Source: Alphaproteobacteria bacterium UBA6038
GTDB lineage: Bacteria; Pseudomonadota; Alphaproteobacteria; Micropepsales; Micropepsaceae
Length of the DNA: 64,000 nucleotides
Assembly (NCBI GenBank): GCA_002429315.1
Contig: DIZC01000104.1
Coordinates: forward strand, 1 to 64,000
Direction of reading: 5' to 3'
Numbering within the stretch: position 1 is the stretch's first letter; each line of letters begins with the position of its first letter. A model generated the notes under the pieces. The model ran no database searches. It saw only the letters and a list, made by a program, of their open reading frames with translations, and had not been told where the DNA came from. The position numbers and the translations under genes are program-made. This document shows, in pieces, positions 8,104-16,678 of this stretch.

Positions 8104-8135
8104 GTCCCGGAGCGGCCGAGCGGTTGCTCCGGGAC
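8104..8135. terminator. shared hairpin between convergent genes
   Basis: GTCCCGGAGC and GCTCCGGGAC form a perfect 10-bp stem with a 12-nt loop, lying between two convergent stop codons (8088 and 8142). It has no clear T-run on either side, so it may act as a weak bidirectional terminator or an RNA 3'-end stabiliser. Confidence 0.55.
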
Positions 8136-8141
8136 CGACAA

Positions 8142-9344
8142 CTACAGCGCTGCGATTGCCGAGCCGAGGCGGTCGAGCCCCGTTTGCAGCAACTTCGGGT
8201 CCTGCGCGAAGCAGACGCGGATATAGGCGTCCGTTGCGAAATCCTCGGGCGGCGCAAATGCCGAACCCGGCGCTACGCCCACGCGGCCCTTGTGCACCAG
8301 ATCGCAGGCGAAGCCGAAGCTGTCGGTCAATCCATCGACCTGCAGAAAGCCGTAGAACGCGCCTTCCGGCGGAATCCAGCGGATGCGGTTCTGCGCTTCG
8401 ATGAAACGGCGCGTGATGTCGAATCCGTTGCGGCAACGCTCCAGCAGGAAGCTGCGGAATTCGTCGCCTTCCGGCGACAGCGCCGCAAGCGCGCCCCATT
8501 GCGCAAACGTCGTGGCGCCGGTGTTGTTCGCCATCGCCAGCACGTTCATCTGGTCGGCCAGGAATTCGGGATGCACCAGCCACCCGATCCGCCAGCCGGT
8601 CATCGCCCACGGTTTCGAGAAGCTGTTGACGACGAACACCGCGTCATCCGGCTCCGCAACCTGGAGAAACGACGGCGCATGCGGCGTGCCGTCATAGACG
8701 AGCGTGCCGTACACCTCGTCGCTGATGATGGCGATGCCGCGGCTCCGGCAGAACTCCAGGATGGCGCGCTGCTCGTCGCGCGACAGGATCCAACCCGTGG
8801 GGTTGCCCGGCGAGGCGATGAAGATCGCCTTGGTGCGTCCATCGCAGGTGGCGAACAGGGCTTCCAGATTGAGCCGCCAGCATGAGGCCGCCCAGTCTTC
8901 TTGCAACCGGCAGAATTTCACGTCGGCACCGACGATCTGCGCCGCCTGAAAGATGTTCGGCCACACCGGCGAGATCGCGACGATATTGTCGCCGGTCTCC
9001 ACCACACTTTGGAGGGCGATGACCACTGCCAACATCGCGGCACCGGGCACGGTGATGCGGTCGAGCGCGATTTCGCAGGCCAATGTGCGGCGGTGGAACT
9101 CACGGATCGCCTCGCGCAACGGCGTGATGCCGCGGGCGTGAGTGTAGAAAGTGCGCCCCTCATCCAGTGCCCGCTTGGCAGCGTCGCAGATGAACTCCGG
9201 CGTCTTGAGATCGGTCTCGCCGAACCACAGCGGCAGCAGGTCGGGCTCCCCCAGCGCCAGCATGGCCACTTTGCCGATGCCGTTCGGCTCGATGTTGCGG
9301 ATGCCGGGTCTGATCGGGGATTTCTGCCGCAGAATCTGGTTCAT
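8142..9344 (-). CDS. class I/II PLP-dependent aminotransferase
   Basis: 400 residues from [15 protein letters not shown]. The fold-type I aminotransferase landmarks are present: [11 protein letters not shown], the aspartate in [13 protein letters not shown], the PLP lysine in [16 protein letters not shown], and a C-terminal arginine in AYIRVCFAQ that binds the substrate carboxylate. It resembles aspartate/aromatic-type aminotransferases; the donor and acceptor are not determinable. A longer frame reaches 9404, but the start at 9344 matches the usual family N-terminus. Single gene, divergent from rpsB. Confidence 0.85.
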   Translation of the reverse strand: MNQILRQKSPIRPGIRNIEPNGIGKVAMLALGEPDLLPLWFGETDLKTPEFICDAAKRALDEGRTFYTHARGITPLREAIREFHRRTLACEIALDRITVPGAAMLAVVIALQSVVETGDNIVAISPVWPNIFQAAQIVGADVKFCRLQEDWAASCWRLNLEALFATCDGRTKAIFIASPGNPTGWILSRDEQRAILEFCRSRGIAIISDEVYGTLVYDGTPHAPSFLQVAEPDDAVFVVNSFSKPWAMTGWRIGWLVHPEFLADQMNVLAMANNTGATTFAQWGALAALSPEGDEFRSFLLERCRNGFDITRRFIEAQNRIRWIPPEGAFYGFLQVDGLTDSFGFACDLVHKGRVGVAPGSAFAPPEDFATDAYIRVCFAQDPKLLQTGLDRLGSAIAAL

Positions 9345-9512
9345 GGTCCGGGTTTCGGTCAGCACCTTGCGCGCGTCAAGCCGGCTCCCTATAACCCCTG
9401 TCATTCCGCACGCGCAGGGTGGGTTCGTGGGGCGAGTTGCCTCATCCCCGTCCGGTGGCCGTCAAGGCTGATCCCCTCGCGTCAGGCTAACCGGAGAAGG
9501 AGACGTTCTCGT

Positions 9513-10301
9513 ATGGCATTGCCAGAATTTTCCATGCGTCAGCTGCTGGAAGCGGGCGCCCATTTCGGCCACCGCACCCAGCGCTGGAACCCCAAGATGG
9601 CGCCCTACATCTATGGTTCGCGCAACGACATCCACATCATCGACCTGACCCAGACGGTGCCGCTGCTGCACCAGGCACTCGTTGCGCTGCGCGAAGTGGC
9701 CACCGGCGGCGGACGCATCCTGTTCGTCGGCACCAAGCGCCAGGCGTCCGAGCCGGTCGCCGCGGCCGCGAAGCGCTGCGCGCAATACTACGTGAACCAT
9801 CGCTGGCTCGGCGGCACGCTCACCAACTGGCAGACCATCTCCAATTCCATCAAACGGATGCGCGGGATCGAGGAGACGCTGAACTCGGCGCAAAGCTCCG
9901 GCCTCAAAAAGAAGGAGCTGCTGGGGCTGTTGCGCGAGCGCGACAAGCTCGATCGCGCGCTGGGCGGCATCAAGGAAATGGGCGGCCTGCCGAACATGCT
10001 GTTCGTGATCGACACGAACAAGGAGCAAATCGCGGTTTCGGAAGCGCGCAAGCTCGGCATCCCGGTGACGGCGATCGTGGATTCCAATTCCGATCCCGAC
10101 GGCATCGCCTATCCGGTCCCCGGCAACGATGACGCCGCGCGTGCGCTGGCACTCTACTGCGATCTCGCCGCTCGCGCCATCATCGATGGATTGTCGGAAA
10201 GCCAGATCGCCGCCGGCGAAGATGTCGGCGAGGCGACCGTCCTGCCGGATCAGAGCGCCGCGGTTCCCGAAGTTGCCGAAGCCGCCGCCGCGCCGGTTTA
10301 A
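9513..10301 (+). CDS. rpsB: 30S ribosomal protein S2
   Basis: 262 residues. [20 protein letters not shown] is the standard S2 opening, with [15 protein letters not shown] and the [19 protein letters not shown] block. An acidic/alanine tail of about 30 residues ends the protein. Start set by GGAGAAGGAGA; an open frame continues far upstream in this phase but is antisense to the aminotransferase. First gene of the rpsB-tsf-pyrH-frr run; 11 nt before tsf. Confidence 0.98.
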   Translation: MALPEFSMRQLLEAGAHFGHRTQRWNPKMAPYIYGSRNDIHIIDLTQTVPLLHQALVALREVATGGGRILFVGTKRQASEPVAAAAKRCAQYYVNHRWLGGTLTNWQTISNSIKRMRGIEETLNSAQSSGLKKKELLGLLRERDKLDRALGGIKEMGGLPNMLFVIDTNKEQIAVSEARKLGIPVTAIVDSNSDPDGIAYPVPGNDDAARALALYCDLAARAIIDGLSESQIAAGEDVGEATVLPDQSAAVPEVAEAAAAPV

Positions 10302-10312
10302 GGGAACACGAC

Positions 10313-11248
10313 ATGGCGAACGTCACGGCCAATATGGTGAAGGACCTGCGCGACAAGACCGGCGCCGGTATGATGGACTGCAAGTCGGCGCTGACCGAAA
10401 CGAGCGGCGACATGGAGTCGGCGGTCGATTGGCTGCGCAAGAAAGGGCTCGCCAAAGCGGCGAAGAAGGCCGGCCGGGTCGCGGCCGAAGGTTTGATCGG
10501 CGTGGCGGCACGCCCGGACGCCGGCGCGCTGGTGGAAGTGAATTCGGAAACCGATTTCGTCGCGCGCAACGATCAGTTCAAGGCGTTCGTGAAGGAAGCG
10601 AGCGAGCTCGGGCTGGAAGCCGAAGGCGATGTCGAGAAGCTGCTCGCCATGCCGATGAGCAGCGGAGCGTCGGTGGATGCGGTGCTCAAGGAGCTGATCG
10701 CCCGGATCGGCGAGAACATGAGCGTGCGCCGCGCGACCGCTCTGGCGGTTTCGCCCGGCGTGGTCGCCACGTACGTGCACAACACTACCTCGCCGGAGCT
10801 CGGCAAGATTGGTGTCTTGGTGGGTCTGCGCTCGACCGCCGATCAGACCAAGCTTGCGGCGCTTGGCCGCCAGATCGCGATGCATGTCGCCGCCGCCGCG
10901 CCGCTGGCGCTGACGCCCGGGCATCTGCCGCAGGATGTGGTCGAGCGCGAGCGTGAGATTCAGCGCGACCTCGCCCGCCAATCCGGCAAGCCGGAGAACG
11001 TCATCGACAAGATGATCGAAGGCCGGATGCGCAAATTCTACGAGGACACGGTGCTCTTGGCGCAGAAATATCTGGGCCCGGGTTCGGACGGCGAAATCAC
11101 GGTGGCTAAGCTGGTCGAGAACGCGTCGAAGGAACTGGGCGCGCCGATCGAGATCATCGGCTTTGTCCGCTATGCGGTCGGCGAGGGGATCGACAAAGGA
11201 CCCGGCGGCGATTTCGCCGATGAAGTGAAGCAGATGGCCGGGCACTGA
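10313..11248 (+). CDS. tsf: elongation factor Ts
   Basis: 311 residues. The N-terminal UBA-like domain carries VKDLRDKTGAGMMDCKSAL, followed by the EF-Tu contact motif VNSETDFVARND near residue 80. Two core subdomains follow, ending FVRYAVGEGI. EF-Ts exchanges GDP for GTP on EF-Tu. Between rpsB and pyrH as in most bacteria. Confidence 0.98.
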   Translation: MANVTANMVKDLRDKTGAGMMDCKSALTETSGDMESAVDWLRKKGLAKAAKKAGRVAAEGLIGVAARPDAGALVEVNSETDFVARNDQFKAFVKEASELGLEAEGDVEKLLAMPMSSGASVDAVLKELIARIGENMSVRRATALAVSPGVVATYVHNTTSPELGKIGVLVGLRSTADQTKLAALGRQIAMHVAAAAPLALTPGHLPQDVVEREREIQRDLARQSGKPENVIDKMIEGRMRKFYEDTVLLAQKYLGPGSDGEITVAKLVENASKELGAPIEIIGFVRYAVGEGIDKGPGGDFADEVKQMAGH

Positions 11249-11266
11249 GGTCGGCGGAGAACAGGA

Positions 11267-11995
11267 ATGGCCAGCGCCCCGCCAAAGTTCTCCCGTATTC
11301 TCCTGAAGATTTCCGGCGAAGCCTTGATGGGCTCGGCAAGCTACGGCATTGACATCGACACCGTCGAGCACATCGCCACGGACGTGGCGGATGCCGTTCG
11401 CGGCGGGACGCAGATCTGTCTGGTCATCGGCGGTGGTAACATCTTCCGCGGGCTTGCCGGTGCCGCCAAGGGGATCGAGCGCGCCACCGCCGACTATATC
11501 GGTATGCTGGCCACCGTGATGAATGCGCTCGCGGTGCAGGCGGTGCTCGAGCGAATGGAGATTGCCACCCGCGTGCAGTCTGCAATTCCCATGGAGACGG
11601 TCTGCGAACCCTATATTCGCCGCCGCGCCATCCGGCACATGGAGAAGGGCCGCGTGGTGATCTTCGCCGCGGGCACCGGCAATCCCTTCTTCACCACCGA
11701 CACCGCCGCCGCTCTGCGGGCGGTCGAAATGAACTGCCAGGCGATGCTCAAGGGTACCCAGGTGGACGGCGTCTATAGCGCCGATCCCAAGAAAGTTCCG
11801 ACCGCCGAGCGGTACGAATCGCTGAGCTATCATGAGGTCTTGGCGCGGGATCTTAAGGTGATGGATGCATCGGCGGTCAGCCTTGCCCGCGAAAACCGGA
11901 TTCCAATTGTTGTCTTCTCGATCCATGATCGGGGCGCCTTGCCGGCCGTGCTTTCCGGGCGCGGCCGTTGCACCGTGATAGAAGAACGGCGTTAG
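11267..11995 (+). CDS. pyrH: UMP kinase
   Basis: 242 residues of the amino-acid-kinase fold: [13 protein letters not shown] at the N-terminus, [10 protein letters not shown] for phosphate binding, and a C-terminal block with [14 protein letters not shown]. It makes UDP from UMP and is the usual hexameric bacterial enzyme. ATG follows GGCGGAGAACAGGA, 18 nt after tsf. Confidence 0.97.
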   Translation: MASAPPKFSRILLKISGEALMGSASYGIDIDTVEHIATDVADAVRGGTQICLVIGGGNIFRGLAGAAKGIERATADYIGMLATVMNALAVQAVLERMEIATRVQSAIPMETVCEPYIRRRAIRHMEKGRVVIFAAGTGNPFFTTDTAAALRAVEMNCQAMLKGTQVDGVYSADPKKVPTAERYESLSYHEVLARDLKVMDASAVSLARENRIPIVVFSIHDRGALPAVLSGRGRCTVIEERR

Positions 11996-12010
11996 GCTTT
12001 CGGAGGAGCC

Positions 12011-12568
12011 ATGGACAGCTACAGCAAGGACGAGTTGAACCGCCGAATGAACGGGGCGGTCGCCGCGCTCAAGGCGGAGCTCGCCGGCCTGCGAACCGGG
12101 CGCGCAAGCCCAGCGCTGCTGGATCCCGTGAAGGTGGAGGCCTACGGCAACCCCATGCCCATAGGCCAGCTCGGCACGGTCAGCACGCCGGAACCGCGTC
12201 TTCTGACGGTGCAGGTATGGGATCGGGGGCTGGTGAAAGCGGTGGACAAGGCGATCCGCGATGCCGGTTTGGGTGTCAATCCCCAGATCGACGGCCAACT
12301 CCTGCGAATTCCCATCCCCGAGCTCAATGAGGAACGCCGGAAGGATTTGGTAAAGCTGGCCCACAAATATACCGAGCAGGGCCGCGTCGCCGTCCGGAAC
12401 ATTCGTCGCGACGGCATGGAAGCCCTCAAAAAAGCCGAAAAGGATCACAAGATCAGCCAGGACGATCACCGCAAGCACGGCGACGAGCTCCAGAAGCTGA
12501 CCGATTCGCACATCCACGACATCGATCAGGCGCTCCATCAAAAGGAGCAGGAGATCATGCAGGTTTGA
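12011..12568 (+). CDS. frr: ribosome recycling factor
   Basis: 185 residues, exactly the family length. It has the three-helix bundle and beta domain with [36 protein letters not shown] and the C-terminal [20 protein letters not shown]. Together with EF-G it splits post-termination ribosomes. Start set by TTTCGGAGGAGCC. It ends directly before uppS. Confidence 0.98.
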   Translation: MDSYSKDELNRRMNGAVAALKAELAGLRTGRASPALLDPVKVEAYGNPMPIGQLGTVSTPEPRLLTVQVWDRGLVKAVDKAIRDAGLGVNPQIDGQLLRIPIPELNEERRKDLVKLAHKYTEQGRVAVRNIRRDGMEALKKAEKDHKISQDDHRKHGDELQKLTDSHIHDIDQALHQKEQEIMQV

Positions 12569-12601
12569 GTGCGCCGCGGTCGGGCGCGAATTGAGTGTGA
12601 G

Positions 12602-13342
12602 ATGCCGAGAAGCAATGTCTCGATTGCCGACCTGCCGCGCCATGTTGCGATCATCATGGACGGAAACGGCCGCTGGGCGCGCAAGCGGCATCTGCCGCGC
12701 GCCGCCGGCCACGTCGCCGGCGTATCCGCGGTTCGCAGCATCGTTCGCGCCGCGATCGACGTCGGGCTTGAAAACCTGACGCTCTACGCGTTTTCGTCCG
12801 AGAACTGGAAGCGACCACAGCTGGAGGTCAACCACCTCATGGGGCTGTTCCGCTCGTATTTTCGCGAGGACGTGGACGAACTCGTTGAGCGCAATGTGCG
12901 CATGCGAATCATCGGCAATCGCTCTCGCGCGGCGCCGGACATTCTGGTGATGATCGAGGACGGCGAAGCGCGAACCGCGCGGAACACGGGGCTAAACCTG
13001 ACCTTCGCCTTCGATTACGGTGCTCAGGAGGAAATCGCGGCGGCAGCGCGCAATATGGCTCTCGCCGCCGCGCGCGGGCAACTCGATCCGTCGAACATCA
13101 CGCCGGAGTTCTTCGCGCTGCATCTATCCACCCGCGATCTCCCGGATCCGGACCTCATTGTGCGCACCGGAGGCGAGCGGCGTCTGAGCAATTTCCTCCT
13201 GTGGCAATCGGCCTATGCCGAACTCGCTTTCCTCGACACGCTATGGCCGGACTTCTCGCGCGCCGAATTCATCGACACGGTGACGGCCTATGCCCAAAGG
13301 GAGCGACGCTTCGGCGCTGTCGCGCCGGAGGCCGTGGCATGA
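12602..13342 (+). CDS. uppS: undecaprenyl diphosphate synthase
   Basis: 246 residues of the cis-prenyltransferase family. IIMDGNGRWARKR holds the catalytic Asp, YAFSSENWKRP follows, and RTGGERRLSNFLLWQSAYAE is the dimer/pyrophosphate motif. It extends farnesyl diphosphate to the C55 carrier used for peptidoglycan and LPS. The start at ATG 12602 gives the normal length; a GTG at 12569, just after the frr stop, would add 11 residues and cannot be excluded. It overlaps cdsA by ATGA. Confidence 0.95.
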   Translation: MPRSNVSIADLPRHVAIIMDGNGRWARKRHLPRAAGHVAGVSAVRSIVRAAIDVGLENLTLYAFSSENWKRPQLEVNHLMGLFRSYFREDVDELVERNVRMRIIGNRSRAAPDILVMIEDGEARTARNTGLNLTFAFDYGAQEEIAAAARNMALAAARGQLDPSNITPEFFALHLSTRDLPDPDLIVRTGGERRLSNFLLWQSAYAELAFLDTLWPDFSRAEFIDTVTAYAQRERRFGAVAPEAVA

Positions 13343-14250
13343 GCAGCATGCCGGATGTCGCACGGACGCGGCGTGCTCCGCCCGATCGCGGGCAGGGCGA
13401 TGCCTGGCGCGAGCGCTTCAAATTCAACATGGACTGGATCACGCGGCCGCTGTTCGGTTTCCTGCTCGCGGGAATTGCCGTCGGCGCGACAATCTTGGGC
13501 GGCCTCGCCTTCGTCGTGTTTCTGTCGCTCGGCTGCGCCGCCGCGATCCGGGAATGGCACCGGCTGTTTGCCAAGCGCGACTTCCTGCTCCCGACCGCCA
13601 TCACGGTGCTCACGATGGTCGCCGCGCTTTGGTGGCAGCTGTATTTCGCACCGGCGGGAGGCCCGGCAGCACACCTCGGCGTAGTCGCGATCCTGCTCAT
13701 CGGATGTTTGTGCAATCTGCTCGTGGGCGCCTGGCGCCGTGAAGCGCCGTTGGCGCACGCGGCCGGTCCTCTGTACATCGCCCTTCCGGCCTTGTCGCTT
13801 TTGATATTGCGGCAATCGCCGGAGCATCCTGTGTGGCTGGTGTTGATGGTGTTCCTGGCGGTGTGGGCGACGGACACCGGCGCGCTCTTCAGCGGAAACC
13901 TGATCGGCGGGCCCAAGCTTGCGCCGACGCTGTCGCCCAACAAAACTTGGGCGGGGTTCTTCGGCGGCACGGCGTGCGCGGCCGTGATCACGGGCGCGGT
14001 CGCCGCGGCGCTGAAAACGGACATACCGGTTGCAGCGATGTTCGGCGTTGCGCTCGCGCTGGCGGGACACGCCGGCGACCTGTTCGAATCGATGATCAAG
14101 CGCCGCGTGGGCCGAAAGGACAGCGGCGGGCTGATACCTGGTCATGGCGGGGTGCTCGACCGGATCGATTCGATTCTGTTCGCCGCACCGGCCGCGGCCG
14201 TATTGGTGCTTGTCTTTGCTCTCGATCCGCTTGCAGGGTATCGGCCGTGA
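13339..14250 (+). CDS. cdsA: phosphatidate cytidylyltransferase
   Basis: 303 residues, polytopic membrane protein with about seven hydrophobic segments after a 30-residue polar N-terminus. The family signature is complete near the C-terminus: SPNKTWAGFFGG, then KRRVGRKDSGGLIPGHGG and LDRIDS. It makes CDP-diacylglycerol from phosphatidate and CTP in the inner membrane. ATG overlaps the uppS stop; its own stop overlaps the dxr GTG. Confidence 0.96.
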   Translation: MSSMPDVARTRRAPPDRGQGDAWRERFKFNMDWITRPLFGFLLAGIAVGATILGGLAFVVFLSLGCAAAIREWHRLFAKRDFLLPTAITVLTMVAALWWQLYFAPAGGPAAHLGVVAILLIGCLCNLLVGAWRREAPLAHAAGPLYIALPALSLLILRQSPEHPVWLVLMVFLAVWATDTGALFSGNLIGGPKLAPTLSPNKTWAGFFGGTACAAVITGAVAAALKTDIPVAAMFGVALALAGHAGDLFESMIKRRVGRKDSGGLIPGHGGVLDRIDSILFAAPAAAVLVLVFALDPLAGYRP

Positions 14251-15452
14251 ATTTGTCCGACCTGAAACACGTCCTGTGGCGCCGCCTGACTGTCCTCGGC
14301 AGCACCGGCTCCATCGGCGTGAGCACCCTAAGCGTCGTCGATTACGCCCGGACGCAGTTCGACGAGCAGGCATTCCCCATCGAGGCGCTGACCGCGCAAA
14401 GCAACGTCGACGCGCTGGCGGCGCAAGCGAGACGGTTTCGCCCGGCAAGAGCGGTGATCGGCGATGCGTTGCTCTACGGTCGACTTCGCGATCTGCTGGC
14501 TGGGACCGGCATCGAAGTCGCAGCCGGCGATAAAGCTATCGTGGACGCCGCCGCGGAGCCCGCCGATGTGACGATGGTTGCGATCGTTGGCGCGGCCGGA
14601 CTCGCGCCGGCGCTGGCGGCTGTCCGGCGCGGCGGATTGATTGCGCTGGCCAACAAGGAGTGCGTCGTCGCCGCGGGACACGTGTTTCTGGAGGCGATGC
14701 GGTCCTCGCGCGCCATGATCATTCCGGTGGATTCGGAGCACAACGCCGCGTTCCAGGTGCTCGACTTCGCGCAGGAGCACGCCGTGGAGCGAGTCACCTT
14801 GACGGCGTCCGGTGGGCCCTTCCGCAGCTGGCCCATGGAACGCATGGCGCGTGCCACGCCCGAGCAGGCGGTGGCGCATCCGAACTGGTCGATGGGCGCC
14901 AAGATTTCGGTCGACAGCGCGACGCTGATGAACAAGGGCCTGGAGTTGATTGAGGCGCATCATCTGTTCGGGCTCCCCGCCGATCGCCTCGATGTGATCG
15001 TCCATCCCCAATCGATCGTGCACTGCCTGATCTATTATGCGGACGGCTCTATTCTGGCGCATCTTTCGGCACCGGATATGCGAACGCCAATCGCCGTTGC
15101 GCTCGCCTGGCCGCGGCGGATGACTTCTCCGTCGCAGCGGCTCGATCTCGCCGCCGTCGGCGGCTTGAGCTTCGAAGCCGCGGACCGGCAGAGGTTTCCG
15201 TGTCTGGCGCTCGCGGAAGATTGCTTGCGGGCGGGCGGGGCAGCTCCTACCGTTCTGAACGCGGCCAATGAAATCGCGGTGCAGGCGTTCCTCCATGGCC
15301 AGATCGGGTTCATGGACATTTGCGGCGTGGCTGAGCAGACGCTTGCGCATTTGCAGCCGCAACGACCGGGCCGGGATCTGGAATCGGTTCTTGCCATAGA
15401 CGCAGACGCGCGCCGGGCTGCGAGCACCGCAATTTTGCGGCTCGCGGCATAA
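14247..15452 (+). CDS. dxr: 1-deoxy-D-xylulose 5-phosphate reductoisomerase
   Basis: 401 residues. The GTG start shares GTGA with the cdsA stop and is followed by VLGSTGSIGVSTLSVVDYA, the NADPH-binding motif. VDSEHNAAFQ provides the metal and substrate ligands, and VTLTASGGPFR and KISVDSATLMNKGLE are typical. It carries out the second step of the MEP isoprenoid pathway, feeding uppS. The frame is open far upstream but only in the shadow of cdsA. Confidence 0.97.
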   Translation: MNLSDLKHVLWRRLTVLGSTGSIGVSTLSVVDYARTQFDEQAFPIEALTAQSNVDALAAQARRFRPARAVIGDALLYGRLRDLLAGTGIEVAAGDKAIVDAAAEPADVTMVAIVGAAGLAPALAAVRRGGLIALANKECVVAAGHVFLEAMRSSRAMIIPVDSEHNAAFQVLDFAQEHAVERVTLTASGGPFRSWPMERMARATPEQAVAHPNWSMGAKISVDSATLMNKGLELIEAHHLFGLPADRLDVIVHPQSIVHCLIYYADGSILAHLSAPDMRTPIAVALAWPRRMTSPSQRLDLAAVGGLSFEAADRQRFPCLALAEDCLRAGGAAPTVLNAANEIAVQAFLHGQIGFMDICGVAEQTLAHLQPQRPGRDLESVLAIDADARRAASTAILRLAA

Positions 15453-15473
15453 ACCTGACCCTCAGGAGAAAGA

Positions 15474-16628
15474 ATGCTGACAGCATTGCAAGGAATTCTG
15501 GGCTGGGTGCCGCTGGGATTGCCGGCCTTCCTGTTCGTCATCACCATCGTCGTGTTCTTTCACGAGCTGGGGCACTTCGGCGTGGCCCGGTTCTTTGGGG
15601 TTCAGGTGGAGGCCTTCTCGATCGGCTTCGGTCCGGCCATCGTGAAGTGGCGCGACCGCAAGGGCACGATGTGGAAGATTTCGTGGATTCCGCTCGGCGG
15701 GTACGTGAAGTTCCTTGGTGACCTGGACGGCACGAGCGCGCCGGATCACGAAGGATTGCAGGCGATGTCAGCGGAGCAGCGCCGCGACGCATTTGCCTTC
15801 AAACCATTGTACCAGCGCGCCCTCGTCGTGCTGGCGGGACCCGCCGCCAATTTTGTCTTGGCGATCGTCATCTTCGCGGCCTTGTTTGCAACGGTGGGAC
15901 GGCAGGAGCTTTCCACGCAAAAGCTTTCTGCCCGGATCGGTGCCGTCACGGCGGGAAGTCCGGCGGCCGCGGCCGGTCTGAAGCCGGGAGATCTCGTCCG
16001 GGCCGTCGGAACCGCGCCCGTCAGCAGGTTCGAGCAGCTCCAGAAGGCGATCAAGGCCAGTCGCGGCAAGCCGTTGGTTCTGAGCGTATCGCGCAAGGGA
16101 GAGCCGGTGACGCTGCGCGTCACGCCCAAATGGATCCAGGTTCCCGACATCTACGGAAGCCAGTCGAAGCTTTTCGGGATCGGTATCTCGCCTGCGGTCG
16201 ATCCCTCGAGTATTTCGCTCGTTCGGCTGGGGCCGATCGATGCTGTCGGCGCCGCCGGTGCTCAGACCTGGTTCATTGTCGACACGACGCTCACCTACAT
16301 GTGGCGAATCGTTAGCGGCCGCTCGAGTGCGGCTGAGCTGAGCGGGCCGATCGGGATCGCCCGAATTTCCCAAAAGGCAGCCTCGCTGGGCCTCCTTACC
16401 CTTCTCGGTCTGGCAGCTCTCATTTCTGTAAGCATTGGACTTCTCAATCTTTTTCCGATTCCCATCCTCGACGGCGGCCATCTTCTGTACTATGGATGCG
16501 AGGCAGTGTTGGGCCGGCCGCTCGGGGCGCGGGCTCAAGAACTCGGGTTTCGGCTAGGGTTGGCGGTGGTGCTGGGGCTGTTCATTTTGGCGACCTGGAA
16601 CGACCTCGTCCGGCCGAACCTGTTCTGA
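15474..16628 (+). CDS. rseP: site-2 intramembrane zinc protease RseP
   Basis: 384 residues. HELGHFGVARFFGV in the first membrane segment is the HExxH zinc site; the third ligand is in LDGGHLLYY near residue 330. One PDZ domain lies at about residues 140-215 (RIGAVTAGSPAAAAGLKPGD). Several membrane segments flank these. In proteobacteria it cleaves anti-sigma factors and signal peptides; being just before bamA links it to envelope homeostasis. SD CAGGAGAAAG. Confidence 0.96.
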   Translation: MLTALQGILGWVPLGLPAFLFVITIVVFFHELGHFGVARFFGVQVEAFSIGFGPAIVKWRDRKGTMWKISWIPLGGYVKFLGDLDGTSAPDHEGLQAMSAEQRRDAFAFKPLYQRALVVLAGPAANFVLAIVIFAALFATVGRQELSTQKLSARIGAVTAGSPAAAAGLKPGDLVRAVGTAPVSRFEQLQKAIKASRGKPLVLSVSRKGEPVTLRVTPKWIQVPDIYGSQSKLFGIGISPAVDPSSISLVRLGPIDAVGAAGAQTWFIVDTTLTYMWRIVSGRSSAAELSGPIGIARISQKAASLGLLTLLGLAALISVSIGLLNLFPIPILDGGHLLYYGCEAVLGRPLGARAQELGFRLGLAVVLGLFILATWNDLVRPNLF

Positions 16629-16678
16629 ACCCTTTTGCGCGCATGCAACGGCACGCGCCGCGAGCCTGAGACGAGCGG

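Noticed and set aside
10298..12835. An 845-codon minus-strand frame across tsf, pyrH and frr
   Set aside because: Antisense to three certain genes, with shadow-type composition and no recognisable domain.
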